NCBI GenBank assembly: GCA_013368375.1
Contig: JAACJP010000001.1
Location: 1,612,001 to 1,676,000 of the forward strand
Source: Tricholomella constricta
Lineage: Eukaryota > Basidiomycota > Agaricomycetes > Agaricales > Lyophyllaceae
Direction: 5' to 3'
DNA: 64,000 nt
Shown here: piece after piece, positions 10,802 to 22,194 of the stretch
Layout: every line of letters starts with the position of its first letter
Position numbering within the stretch: position 1 is the stretch's first letter
Program-made: the position numbers and the translations under genes
Notes under the pieces: generated by a model
Seen by the model: only the letters and a program-made list of their open reading frames with translations
What the model was told of the DNA's origin: nothing
Databases searched by the model: none

Positions 10802-13137
10802 ATGGCCCCACGCCGCCGCTGTCCCACTTGTGGATCCCGCCAATGGCACAAAGAGCCCTCTAGCGGGCTTATAGCCTGCAGCGAGGGACATGTTCTGCAG
10901 GTACGTGACGCTCGACGCTGGCTCATTCTACCCCTGTCGCGCGTCGTTGCTGTTCACTGAGGCCACACACCCCGACGATAGAATTACCGCAACGAAGCGA
11001 CGGACGCGGAGGACATGGGCCAGCATGCACTGAGGAAACGCGCGCTCAAAAGCGGGCGGAAGAAGAAGGAGGGCGGCAGCAAGGCAAATCCGAAGTGTAC
11101 GTCGTGTGTGTGATCTTTAATTGATCACAGTTTATCCTTATCGCTTGGATTCGTGGTGCTGTGTATGCAGTGTATCATGGCGCACGCGGCCGCTACCACT
11201 ATTTTGAATGCTTGCAGTTGCTGCTGCGGAAGCAGGTTGCGACGCTCATGAGCTTGTGGGGCCTTCCCCGGGAATTCGAGGTACATTGACTCATCTCGTC
11301 TGCATCTCGATTCACGACTTTTTTTTGACAGGTAGTATGTAGGGACATATGGGCCCTTCACCTCGACCTGATTCCCGATCCACCCCCAGCAGAACCGTAC
11401 CGTTATGCACAACAAGTCCGCGATGGGGGGAACGGTAGTGCCAGGCAGGAGGGCGATGAAGCAGCACAGGAAAGCGAGGACGAAGACGAAAAGTCGTCAG
11501 ATGAAGAGGGCGAGGGCGAATACACGAAGGCACAGGACGAGGAAGACCCCGAACTTGCGGCCCTTCTCCGCGCCAACTCAGATTTGGACGAATCCTCTTC
11601 GGAAGACGACGACAACTTGGCCGACAAAGACAACGACAAGCTTCGCAAGGGAAAGAACAAGGCGAAGGGAAGAGGTCAAATGCGCGGGCGGCACGTCTAC
11701 GAGAGCCCTGCGAGCACGATTGCGGTGCTCGTTGTCGCATGCTGGACAATGCGCATCCCAGCCCTGTGCCGCGACTTTACGAGGAAAGTCTAGCTTTTGA
11801 TGTATAAAGCAACGCGTCTAGTGTACTGACATCATGCTCTACTTTGACAGATTAATAGGATCATACGAGCTTCCGTACCTCGACCCGATCGCACGTCAGT
11901 TGTTGCCAGGAAACATGGTGGCCCACTTGACAAAACATAATGTTCAGGCCCTGTCGCCGTATGTGCGTCTTGCTTGCTTCCTCTTTGATCTCCACTTCCT
12001 TGATGAGGGCCGGCAGGCTGACCTTATTTGACAGCACACGCCGAGCGCTCAAGCTTTGCATGGGCTGGCATCGTGGCTGTCGAAGATGATGTTCACATCG
12101 TACGGCATTGTCACGCCGGAAGCCAATGCAGCACCCATCCTATGGCGAGTGGTCTCGCAAGGCCTGAGCGGCACGCGTACGTGCTCCCTGTTTCTGTCGT
12201 GCTGGAGTAAAGTTAATACTGTGAGGCAGCCATGCTGTACAGGCTGATAAAAAGGCTTGGGCAGATCCTGTCGCTCCCCCTCACGTTACATCATACGCTC
12301 ACGCCGGGGCTGGAGAAATTCAAAGCCCATGACCCGGAGAGGCACATCCACGACAACGTCGCTCCTGAGGTGTCGCTGATGGCGGCGGGGATGGTGGTGT
12401 TGAAGATGGTGTATGGACTGGATGGGCGAACAAGGTTCTGGATGTTGTGTTATTCCTCAGCCAAGGGTTTGCTGATGCGGTTTGACATAGAATTGCAAGA
12501 GATTCGGCAGATGTGGCATGTGGGCTTCCACGGCTTGATGGATATTTGGCAGGGTTGAGGAGATTAGAGGAGAAAGAAGACGCTAGGAGTCGGGGTGGGA
12601 TGTTTGATGCGCGGAAGGATGTGTAAGCATGGTTACGATTGCGTGTGAGAGATGCTGATTGACAAGCAGGTGCATGGGAGATGTGACTGCAGAGATGATG
12701 GACGAGTACCTGGGGTTCAGTTCGCGAGTGCTAATTGGGGAAGGCAACGGAGGTAAGAGGGCCGGCCAGCTTTGACCTGAAGACGGATTGAATGGAACGC
12801 ACGTTCAGATGCAGCTTTGGATCGATACTTTCCGGTAATGAGGCAGGACGGTCATGGGGGCAGGTTGCAGTCAGAGGCTTTGAGGCCGCTTCGCGCGACG
12901 GTGGTGGAGGATGAGGAGGGGCTTCGGCCAGGAGAAGGATATCGGATGTACCGGGCTCGGGATGTGGAGGGGACGATGGGGGAAGAGTACGGGGAGGTGG
13001 TTGGACGTGCAGCACGGTGGGCGGGAGTGTCCGTGGAACACATAGGCGGGGTGGTCGAGACGTATGAGCGACGGGCGCGCCGGTGGTGGGAAAGGGAGCG
13101 ACGATCACGTGGTCTGCTAGCTGACGTCAGTAGCTAA
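10802..13137 (+). CDS. RRN7: RNA polymerase I initiation factor Rrn7/TAF1B
   Basis: TFIIB-related core factor subunit that recruits RNA polymerase I to rDNA promoters. The start gives the family zinc ribbon at once: CPTCGSRQWHKEPSSGLIAC then SEGHVLQ (C-x2-C...C-x3-H). Later exons carry YHYFECLQLLLRKQV and LMSLWGLPREFE, an acidic/Lys-rich disordered insert (about 11460-11690), then the cyclin-like region with ELPYLDPIARQLLPGNMVAH and APEVSLMAAGMVVLKMVYGL. Conserved CGLPRLDGYLAGL and MDEYLGFSSRVLIG blocks follow. Supported exons include 10802-10900, 10982-11096, 11171-11280 and from 11332. The junction near 11790-11853 (CRDFTR to LIGSYELP) has no clean GT-AG solution and is provisional. The other junctions join in phase. 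Confidence 0.88.
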
Positions 13138-13204
13138 TTATATCATCAGCGTGACACTGTGACGGTTGGCCATTGTGGGTGAAACGACGACGAAACCCCT
13201 TTCG

Positions 13205-13216
13205 ATGTCGTGTTAG
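13205..13216 (+). promoter_or_regulatory. Minimal upstream ORF (Met-Ser-Cys-stop)
   Basis: An ATG followed by two codons and TAG lies about 70 bases before the main ATG at 13286. If it is inside the transcript it could lower translation of the downstream protein. Transcript start is unknown. Confidence 0.4.
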
Positions 13217-13227
13217 ACGGTGACGGC

Positions 13228-13275
13228 CACCACGACCACCACGACCACCACGACCACCACGACCACGACCGCCCC
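13228..13275 (+). repeat. ACCACCACG-type tandem repeat in a 5' leader
   Basis: A nine-base unit of the ACCACCACG type repeats about four times, then decays to ACGACC, just before the ATG at 13286. The frame stays open through it and would encode poly-Thr, but no in-frame ATG precedes it, so it is read as untranslated leader. Confidence 0.75.
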
Positions 13276-13285
13276 GCCGCCCACC

Positions 13286-15992
13286 ATGCGTCGTTTTGCC
13301 TCCGTCTTTGCCACAAAGCGCGACAAGCACGTCCCTCCGCCTCTTGTCACCGACCACCACGCCCACTCTTCTGCCTCCGACTCCAGCGGCTCCGCCAGTG
13401 TCTACCTCCACACCCCCGACGATGACCACCACCCCGTAGACACAAATTCCTCCAAGAAGTCTTGGAAGTCCTGGCTCAAATCCCCCCCAAAGCCAAAGCA
13501 GCAGCCCCAAAAACCCTGGCACAATCCCGTCTCCGACTGGGCTCCCCAGCCCGAACTCGACGACACCCAGTCTGAGCCTTCTGTCGACGACCATCTACCT
13601 CCACAGGACCTCCGACAGACTTTCCACACCCTTCTCAAGAACAGCCTCATTCCCTCACCGGTTCATCCCTCGCCGTTTACACGCCGCTCCGATGCCTCCC
13701 TGGTCTTTCCCAGATCCATCCACCATTCCTCCACCCTCACCCGTGCACCTTCTCTTGCTTCCACTGTGCTTAAATCTCGCCTGCTGGCTCGCTTAAACGA
13801 CGGAGACCGCCCCTTGACTCAAGCCGAACAGCTCGCAATTGCTGGCCTGGCCTCCCGCCGGATATCTTCAGTTGTTCCTCTCAATCCGCCACCTCATCCC
13901 TTTAACGAATCTGCTCCCTCCAGGACAACCATGATAACCCTCACCAGTCCAGGCCTCAGTCGCTGGATCTCGCGACCATGCTTCGAGGATCGCTACGCTG
14001 TATATCTTCTTCAACCGGACGGTTCCATTTCACGCCACCCAGTCACTGGCACCGCTCTCGCCGTCGCTGCTATTGAGTACTCTGAAGCCCTTGAGGCTAT
14101 GGTTGACTTTGATTTGCACGACGACAGCCTTCCGCCTTCGTCGTCATTGATCATTGAGATCCCATCATCGGCCTCCGAGCCCGTTTCAACTCTGTCATCC
14201 TGTAAGCTGTCTTTACCATCACTTTTTATTTCCGGCATTGACATTGATCACGCTAGCCTCGGGGCATGCTCGTAACTCACCTTATATGGCTGTCCCGTCT
14301 CCTCTCCGCAACGAGCACAACCTGCCAGTACCGCCGCCAGTCAACGTCACTCAGTCTGCGCCACCCACTGTTCCCGCCCCCGCACCCGTCGCTGCTGCTG
14401 CTGCTGCTGTCTCTGAACCCCTCGTGAAACGCGGTGTCCGCTTCGCTGAAGACAACAAGGATGATGTTATCCCTTTGGGGTATGTGCTGCGCATGAAGAA
14501 AAAGCGTGAGGAAAAGGCCAAGTTCCTCCGAGCCGAGCACGAGAGGAGGTTGTTGGAGGAGGAGCGCATGCGGTTAGAGGAGGAGAGGCGCGTACATGAA
14601 GCAAAGCGCGCAGAATTGGAGAACGACCGTAGGATTTGGGAGAGGGAGAAGCGTGCCATGGAGGAGGAGAAGCGGCAGCGCAAGTACGCCGAGGAAGTCG
14701 TTGCGGCGCGTTTGAGGAGAGAGTCACAGAGAGCGGGGGGAGTCCCAGCCCTCAAGGCATCGGAAAATAATGCGAATGCGTTTTTAGGGAGTAGCGCCGG
14801 TGGTGCAGCAGGATATTTCCCAGCATCCGCAACTTCTTCGGCTTCGGAACGTAATAAACCACCTCCCGCACGAAGACATTCCAGGCCCCCCCTCAGTGAC
14901 GACGGCGGACCCCCTATTTATCCCCCGCGGAGAGAGGCCTCGGAGCCAAATTTACCTACCATCACCAGAACCAGCCCCAATGCCGCTTCTGTCCCTATCA
15001 CGCATTCGCAACGTGGCTCCTCCCACAGTCATTCTCCTGGCAGCTCACGGCCACCGAGTCTCAGAGGCACTCCCCCGAGCAACGAGGGCTCGTCACCGCT
15101 GCCTGGCACGCGCTCGCCGTCAGTGTACTCTTCGCAGGAGGTATCCTCGTCCTCCGAGGACGTGAAAGCGGCGGTGGCTGCCGCCGCCAGTCGCACCAAG
15201 CGCCGCTCATTCGCTATGACCATGTCCCACAATAACTCGAGCACCAGCCTCGCCGGCGATCGCGCAACATCGTTCCCCGTGTGGGCAGGCAGCAATAACA
15301 GCTTGAATAGCATGGTCCCACCCGTGCCCATGATCCCGATGCAGATGCAAGTACCTATGATGCCCATGCCCGCATTCGTAATGATGGACATGCCCCTACT
15401 CCCACCGACGCCGCCGTTCATGATGCAACAGTACCCGCGGCAGCATGGGTCGCCCGGGTCATCGGGGTCAGGTGCGGGTTCCTCCAAGGGTCGCTTGTCG
15501 AGTTCGCATAATTCGAGTCGGGAGAGGGTGGATCTGGTTGGCGGAGGCGGGGGCGCAGAAGGAAGCAGAAGCGGTCACCCACCACGAAGCGCGTCATTCC
15601 CAAGGCCAGAGTACCGCCATACGTCGTCATCGGCGGCACCACCGAAGTCGCCTCGGCACAGCCACACTCAGGGGAGCGCAAGTGGGGAATCGCGCCGTGC
15701 GAGCTTGCCCGTGTCCCCGCCACGCCAGCCACAACACCAGTCTCCGCGCCCACGCCAGTACTCGCACCACGAGCAGCGTCCGTCACCCCCGACTCACTCG
15801 CACTCCCAGCCGTCCTCGATGTCGCGCGGCACATCGGCGCAGCATTTGCACCCGCCTAGCCCATGGACGGGGGTGCCGACGCAGAACGGGAAACTACCCA
15901 ATGCGAACGTGGTGCCGCCGAGACAGCACTCACAGTCGAGCCTCCGTCCGAGGTCGTCTGCGAAGGCGAAGCGGCAGACGATGATCTCATAA
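13286..15992 (+). CDS. Large disordered protein with central coiled coil
   Basis: Two exons (13286-14201, 14257-15992) give 883 residues. The first ATG after the repeat gives the basic start MRRFASVFATKRDKH. Residues 1-200 are Ser/Pro/His-rich. A more ordered block around residues 200-300 includes LSRWISRPCFEDRYAVYLLQ. After the intron comes a conserved-looking segment, VKRGVRFAEDNKDDVIPLGY, leading into a charged single-helix or coiled coil (RRLLEEERMRLEEERRVHEA). The rest is Pro/Ser/Gly-rich with a Met/Pro-rich patch (VPMIPMQMQVPMMPMPAF). The composition suggests a scaffold or cytoskeleton- or RNA-associated protein, but this is only inference; no enzymatic domain is seen and no function is assigned. 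Confidence 0.8.
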
Positions 15993-17114
15993 TGCGATAT
16001 GCACTGCACTGCTCTGCTCTATTTGTTCGGCTTCTCTCCGTCATCCACCCACATCACATCATGCACGGACTAGTAATAATCAACCCACACATCACATAAA
16101 ATTTATCATTCCCTGAGAAATTCTTCTTTTCCAAGCATCCACCACTGCTCCCCTGCCATCCATGCATCTGTCGTATAACTCTCAATCTCTTTTCCGCCCC
16201 GATTTTACCACCTCAAATTGTTTGTTTGCCTGTTTCTGTGTCCTTTTTGGTTGTACGTATCCACTCGCTCTTTTTATCATCTACCACGACTATAGCAATA
16301 TTCACTGCACCCTCACGCCTGCCCCCTGTCCCCCACACTCGTTTGATCTTCCCCTCCAACAACAATCAAGTACGCTCCGCCCTTCCGCTCGATAATTCCC
16401 ATACTTTCTATATTATCAATACCCCTCCACCTTACGACTAGACAGCTGGCCCCATTCAACCTGCGCATGGACGTTATATATCTATATCACTCGCAGGCAG
16501 GGGGTCCCCCCCGGACCTCCTTTCAATTCTACCTACGTACCCACCGCACCTGGAAATGGAACTATCATCTCACCATCAACCAAAACCACCCCTCGTTCTT
16601 CTCTTATAAAATCCAATTTGTATCCGATGAATACATCCGTATTCATATCACCATATACATTTGAACGGTTGTCTTCAAAATCGTTTTTTTGGAATCTAGT
16701 ATCGTGACTATATCAAACCCAGATCCAGAGCCCATCGCCCGGTGTTCTGTCAAGAGTGTGCAACGGCAACGTTGTGCTGTGCAGCGAAACTTTAAGGTGG
16801 AAATGTTATTGATGTGGTTGTCGTGATAAATCAACAGCCTGTGTATGCCATGTAGTAGGGAGATCCAGTCGTACAGTAGATGTACAGAGAAGGGACTACT
16901 TGAACACTACAACACGCAGACGAGAAGCATAGCAAGAACAAGAAGGAAGGAACAGGATATAGGCGGATCATGTTAGTTTGTGAAGGTTTTCGGCTAGTAA
17001 AAAGTGAACGGGGATGGATACCGGAGCAAGTTCCGCTCCCACTCCTGAGAGACGAATTGAATGTTGCCCCTCAGTAGGGGGAATGGCCCTTGGCCTGACC
17101 GCAGGGCGATGTGC
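15993..17114. other. Long intergenic region, pyrimidine-rich, no gene seen
   Basis: About 1.1 kb between convergent genes. The + strand is rich in C/T and AT, with many short stop-bounded frames and nothing resembling a protein. It probably holds long 3' UTRs; a non-coding RNA cannot be excluded from sequence alone. Confidence 0.5.
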
Positions 17115-18384
17115 TTAAGGCCTACTGTTGTTGAGAAAATTCAAGAATGTAGTTAGCTTGACACCGACTGTAATCACTCCTAACAGCTGACGCACCTACA
17201 CCATCGAGGCTGCATTGCATCAACCAAAGCGAGACTCGGGGTAATGTCCTTCCAAACCTTCCCATACACGTCATTAGGCGACTCGGACATCTTCAGCACA
17301 GACAAGACTCTGATCATATCAATTGTGCCCCCCACCTCACTCCAAATCACCTCATTGACCTCGTCAGATCCCAAAAGCGCAAGGATCTCGTCAGAGTAGT
17401 AGACAGTGTCAACATCACGGAGCCTATTATTTATGGTCATGGCCTTGTCGAGCGCGGTTATAGTTTTGACGTCGATTTGGTCAAGCCTAGCAACGTCTTC
17501 CGCACGGGCGGACTCGTATTCCTTCATTCTGCGAAGCGACTGGTGATAGAACTGGCGTTATTAGCTGAAGAATGACGTTGTGCGAGTTCACGCACCTCTT
17601 CGTATCCTTTTTGGGTCTCCTTGAGACTTTTCATGAGCTCCGAATCACCACGCTCGCCAGCTTGTGCTCTGAGGTGCCGGACTGAACTACCAAGGTCCCG
17701 GGGAGGCGGGCTTTCCCTGATCTCACCTTCTTCGAGCTCCGAATATCCTGGGGTCCCTGGAGTTGGAGTACCATTGTGGGCCATCTGGGAGAGCGAACCC
17801 ACGGACGCGCGTGTTATCGCAACGGGTCCCACGTCGATATGCTTGCATAACCGATGCTCGAGGTCTGATACATGTAAGGCAACTTCCTGCTGACACTGTG
17901 GGCAGGGAACAGTAGTTGACGGAGCATTGGCTACAAGGCATGCATTTTTTATCTCTTCCATTTTGGACATCCACTCCCGGACCGCCTGGTGATACTCGCG
18001 GCGTCTTTTGATATTTCTTATAAGCCGATTGTAGTCCCTGAGTTGGACTTCTGAATTGTTGCAAAGAAGGATGTATTTTTTGTCAAGTAGTTCCTGTCAG
18101 TAGAAGGTAAGACGAGGACAAAAGGACAACGCGCGACTCCTGCTTCCAAAGTGTGGCGTGTTTGTGTTCACTCACTTGGTAGGATTGGCTGGTGGCCCAA
18201 TCTTGAGCTTGTGGTACTCCTCGAGTCTGTAATTCGTCAATGTTGAGCTGTAGCTTGACTGCTTCGGTCAACAGGCTATCCGCCACATCAACCCATTGTA
18301 GTCGAAGATCCAAGATTCGAGTTTGGGGACTTACTTGACGAGTGGGAGACCTAGAAGGATAGGAGATTCGTCGTCCGTGGACAT
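17115..18384 (-). CDS. Uncharacterised protein with CxxC pair and acidic SP-rich linker
   Basis: Five exons (18384-18335, 18275-18176, 18093-17596, 17539 to about 17196, 17124-17115) give about 333 residues. The start MSTDDESPILLGLPLV is the only ATG that splices in phase. Helical N-terminal text (LLTEAVKLQLNIDELQTRG, LRDYNRLIRNIKRRREYHQA) suggests coiled coil. A CPQCQQEVALHVSDLEHRLC segment around residue 125 offers paired cysteines and a histidine, a possible zinc knuckle. Then comes TPTPGTPGYSELEEGEIRES, the kind of low-complexity SP/acidic linker often seen in nuclear proteins. The C-terminal part is helical with alternating charge. The last donor is ambiguous (GTGTAG or GTGCGT, both keep frame). 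No family recognised. Confidence 0.7.
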
Positions 18385-19267
18385 TGGCTATTGTTTAATG
18401 GTCTGCACACTGGATTAGCGGAATATGGCAATATTTTCGAGCTAGAGAAAGGAAACAAGCCGTGGGATTTTATTGATCTGGTTGGTTGGCGTCGCACGTA
18501 CATAAAATGTGCCATAGTGTCACAATACATAGACTTACTATGCTGGCAGATCTCGGCGTGTGGTAAGTATCCCTAAATTGCAAAGAGTGCAGACATCGAG
18601 CGCACAAGCTTGGCTCCACTTCAGCAGAGATTTGAGACATGACTTCAAGCCAACCACGAGGCACACAAACAATCCGAACATCGATCTCGAGGACGGTCTT
18701 GTTCCCCTTGCCTTCGCGTGAGTACAAGTACATTCTCGATGTTGCAATATCTCGACCCTGACGAGAAAACAGCGATAAAATAGCCCAAGCATTACAGCAG
18801 CGAGGTTTACATCCCTTGAATCGACTTTGCGTTCACCCCCCTGATATCCACGTATAGAGATGCCATATCGCTTTTAGTTTGCGGAGTCTAGCCAAGAAAT
18901 GGTTGTACAAGATCTAGAATTGCACCCGGACCAGAATTTATCCTTGAGATGAGCCGATCAGACCTCTCGTGCGTAGTTTCCCAGTTATGGTTCGATGCGT
19001 TGGGTTTGTGGGATCACCCTGTCAACTCTAACTGGGAATACATCAGGCAAGTTGCGACACCGGGACCAGGTAGCTGTTCCACATGCATGGCAGCCAGTAC
19101 CCAATGTAAGTATAGGGGTAGAATCGCGTCGTTCGTTCAGAATAAAGGTCTTGCGAAGGGACCTATTCCATGGAAGAATTGAGGTAAAAAAAAAAAGGAT
19201 TACGCAGAGCTTGCGAATGACAACGGCCACGGTTGGAAACCTGTACAGGTTGGAACAGCGGTACGTG
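18385..19267. other. Region without an assigned gene; coding-like patch on the minus strand
   Basis: Most of these 883 bases hold nothing I can support. The minus strand of about 18535-18870 is protein-like: an ATG at about 18867 opens MASLYVDIRGVNAKSIQG. A possible intron GTAAAC...GTCAG follows, then either of two frames, one containing NKTVLEIDVRIVCVPRGWLE and ending at a GTAAGT donor. The frames do not join in phase and the opposite strand is also open, so no CDS is called. An 11-base A tract lies near 19186. Confidence 0.3.
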
Positions 19268-19793
19268 CTACAGATGAATCCCGTCTTCATCATCGGGTTG
19301 GACTTGGAAGGTGTCCGTCGTGGTCGCGGAAGGGAGTTGCGCAGACGGTGTCTCGGCAGGGACAGGCGTGGTTGTACTGCTCGAGTCTAAGTCGTAATGG
19401 CTACCGAAATGGATTCCTTTCTCGGTCAGAGCCAGCTTCAGAATCAATATCCGTTCTTCTTGAGAGCCACTGGACGGAGTTCAGCCCAACCCGGTAGTCT
19501 GCAAGTCTTTCACGTTGCTTACATGACAATCTTATTCTCCTCCAGAGCCTTCAAGATATCGGGATCAACGGCTTCAGGAGGTTCAACATCGATGTTTTCC
19601 TGAAGAACTGTTTGCGTCTGTTTCAAGTGCTGCAGTGAATTCTGCAAACGTGCTATTTCTACACGGCACCGTGAGTCGATGGTCCAAACCGACGAGCCAG
19701 AGTATCATATCGACCTTCCGTTATTACTGCAACATCTAACCTGACGGCGTCGGCCAACGTAAAAGGTTGAGCATAGCGCGGGATAAAATCCAT
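19268..19793 (-). CDS. Small coiled-coil protein of unknown function
   Basis: Three exons (19793-19715, 19658-19523, 19469-19268) give 138 residues with all phases matching. The N-terminus MDFIPRYAQPFTLADAVRLD is followed by EEIARLQNSLQHLKQTQTVL, a heptad-like helix, then DPDILKALEENKIVIGSQEE and RILILKLALTEKGI, a second helix. The last 40 residues are Ser/Thr/Pro-rich with an acidic end (DDEDGIHL). Two helices separated by a turn resemble a small coiled-coil or prefoldin-like subunit; I cannot name the family. It sits tail-to-head with the nucleotidase gene on the same strand. Confidence 0.75.
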
Positions 19794-19922
19794 GTGGTGG
19801 TGAGAGGATGACACAAGATCATCTGAAACGGAAGCAGATCGCTTGGCGAAAGAACAATCTAATCTTTAATGGAAAATCTATCGTAGACAAATTTGTGGTA
19901 TCGGTGTATCATGCGTGTATGG

Positions 19923-20939
19923 TTATATCTTGAAGATCTCTGGCCAAACTACCCGCAATTCTTCGATGCTGGTGACTATCTCCACATCGTCATCGGATTT
20001 TGCTCCTGGGGCTCTTTCCTTGCCGATCTGCATGGTTCGGCCCCCTTCCACAGCCTCTAAACCCTTCTCACAAAAGTGTACGCATTTCGCCCACCCCTGC
20101 GCTCGGGCGCCATCGATGTTACCTCTATTGTCGTCTATGAAGTAGCACTTGGATGGATCCGAGATATTGGCTTGCTTCATGGCCTGGACGAGGAAATGTC
20201 GAGCGGAAGGTCGAGTGGGAGATGAAAGCGACCCCTACCAGTTGATAGAACTCCGGCTCTGGTTTGCAGGAAAAGTTCTCGACGCGGTAGTCGCAGTAAA
20301 CCAACCCATCAATTAGATCATCGAGCTGGAGAATACGAAGCACACGCTCTGCGTGCTGAGGCAATACGATTAGTCACTCATCATAGACATAAATGACACT
20401 TGCATACGGGCCGATAGGCATTCGTCAGAGCCCATACTCGTACTTTGGATCTGTCGATATCCTCAAAAAGTTTCCGCAGACTGGGGTCAAACTGGATCAT
20501 ATCCTCGAGAGGGAGGGACCCATCGCATTGGCGATCAAAGTCCAGTGGATCTTACACAGTAATCCAAGTGAGCGAAAGATGAGTTGTCTCGCAGGATTGC
20601 GTTACCAATGTCGTGGTGTCGAGTTAAACCACGAAGGGCAAGGCCATACTGGGTGTAGTACCTGAGATGGAGCTCTGATGCCTCATCGTGAGTTAGCCCA
20701 AGCTTGAGGAAGTAGGCTGCAACAGAGGAATTAGTGACTGCTGATATGAGATGCGCAACGCACCATGGATCTTATGACCCATGACATGGGAGATCCTGGA
20801 ACTAGCAGAGTAGAGGGTATTGTCGATGTCGAACCATACAACAGCGCGGTCATCGGCTACTTGGGAGGGTCAGTCTGAGTGAAATGGCCAAGAAAACTGA
20901 GCATAACTCGCCAGATCCAGACTGGTGGCTTGCCGACAT
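19923..20939 (-). CDS. SDT1: HAD-superfamily pyrimidine 5'-nucleotidase (Sdt1/Phm8-like)
   Basis: Dephosphorylates pyrimidine (and related) nucleoside monophosphates in the cytosol. HAD motifs are visible in order: VVWFDIDNTLYSASSR (motif I, nucleophile Asp and general-acid Asp), VWALTNAYRPHAERVL (motif II Thr), the KPEPEFYQL loop (motif III Lys), and KCYFIDDNRGNIDGARAQGW (motif IV acidic pair). The helical cap holds HLRYYTQYGLALRGL. The C-terminus extends past the core with an acidic DDDVEIVTSIEELRVVWPEI. The first intron (20911-20857) appears to start with GC (TCTG|GCGAGT). No GT donor restores frame from MSASHQSGS into the motif I exon, so the first nine residues are provisional. Confidence 0.88.
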
Positions 20940-21126
20940 GATGGCTGGAATTTGTTAAAGTCGGTCGCGGCGATCTCGATCTTATCAGCACAGATCTAAT
21001 CTTATCTAAATGACTTGGCATATTCGGTCAATGCCGTTGGTACTGTGTAGCTTTCAAGCCACCCGCCTGATTGAAAGCAGACTCGCACATATCATCGGCA
21101 TCGGCCTCGACGACCTCAAGAACAAC

Positions 21127-21179
21127 GTATGATCGTCCGCTAAACAATCTCCATATACCACCACTGATCTCTTTACCAG
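21127..21179 (+). other. 5'-UTR intron of eL6
   Basis: GTATGA donor after AAGAACAAC and TTTACCAG acceptor lie directly before the eL6 ATG. There is no in-frame coding upstream, so this 53-base interval is best read as an intron in the leader. The same layout is seen at uL6 (60250-60425). Confidence 0.6.
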
Positions 21180-21951
21180 ATGGCCAGAAGCAAAGAACTC
21201 GTCCCTGGTGTCGGACGCCTCTCTCGCTCCCAAGTAGCCGCACGTCGCGGGCTCTACAAGGGACTCAAAAAGTCCGACAAACCCGCCGTCGAGGCTCCCG
21301 CCGAAAGTGTCGAGAAGACCGTTGGCGGTGACAAGAACGGTGGCAAGCGTCTGGTCCCCACTACAAAAGCCACACGCTACTACCCCGCAGAAGATGTTCG
21401 TCAGCCCAAGAAGAGCCGCAAATCACCCAAACCTGCGTCCCTTCGCTCCTCTATCACTCCCGGCACTGTTTTGATTCTTTTGGCTGGTCGTTTCCGCGGG
21501 AAGAGGGTCGTGTTCTTGAAGCAGTTGGAGAGTGGCCTTTTGTTGGTGACGGGACCCTACAAGGTCAACGGTGTGCCTCTGCGACGTGTCAACCAGGCCT
21601 ACGTCATTGCCACCTCGACCAAGCTTGAGCTTGATGACCTCAAGGTGTGTATTCTGTGACGTTGTGTCTTCGATATCATCTTAATTCTGCAACATCTAGG
21701 TTGACGAGAAATTCAACGACACATACTTCGCCAAGGTTGCCACGAAGGGCTCGCGATCAGCGGAGGAGGAGTTTTTCGAGGATGGAAAGCCAAAAGCCAA
21801 GGAGGCACTTCCCGAGTCGAGGACTGCTGACCAGAAGGAGGTCGACAAGGTTGTCCTCGCTGCCGTCAAGAAGACCGAAAACCTCAACAAGTACCTCAAG
21901 TCGAGCTGGGGTCTGTCGAAGGGCCAGTTCCCCCATCAGCTGGTGTTCTGA
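21180..21951 (+). CDS. RPL6: Large-subunit ribosomal protein eL6 (L6)
   Basis: Structural protein of the 60S ribosomal subunit. Two coding exons (21180-21644, 21700-21951) give 238 residues. The N-terminus is basic and Ala/Lys-rich ([20 protein letters not shown]), followed by [11 protein letters not shown]. The diagnostic eL6 KOW-like core is [20 protein letters not shown], then [20 protein letters not shown] and [16 protein letters not shown]. The C-terminal part [16 protein letters not shown] and [20 protein letters not shown] is typical. The ATG follows a splice acceptor directly. Codon use is C-rich at third positions, as expected for high expression. Confidence 0.97.
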
Positions 21952-22194
21952 GTGCGAGAAGTTTTTGGTTAGGAGTTGACGGGATATGGGGTAGTTATGC
22001 TTTAGGATTATGCTATGCCCAAGAGATCTGCATTTTTCCATCCTCGACGAAAGCATATATATATTAGCATGGTGTACAGCGAATTAGCCTCGCAAACACG
22101 AACAATAATCGGGAAAGTTTCCTCTTCGCGCTACAACTTGGATGCAAGCCCACGTGCAGCTGAAAAGGAAACAGCCGGCATTTCTTTTCTAAAC

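Noticed and set aside
13220..13285. Poly-Thr N-terminal extension of the disordered protein
   Set aside because: No ATG opens this frame upstream; it would need a GTG or ACG start.
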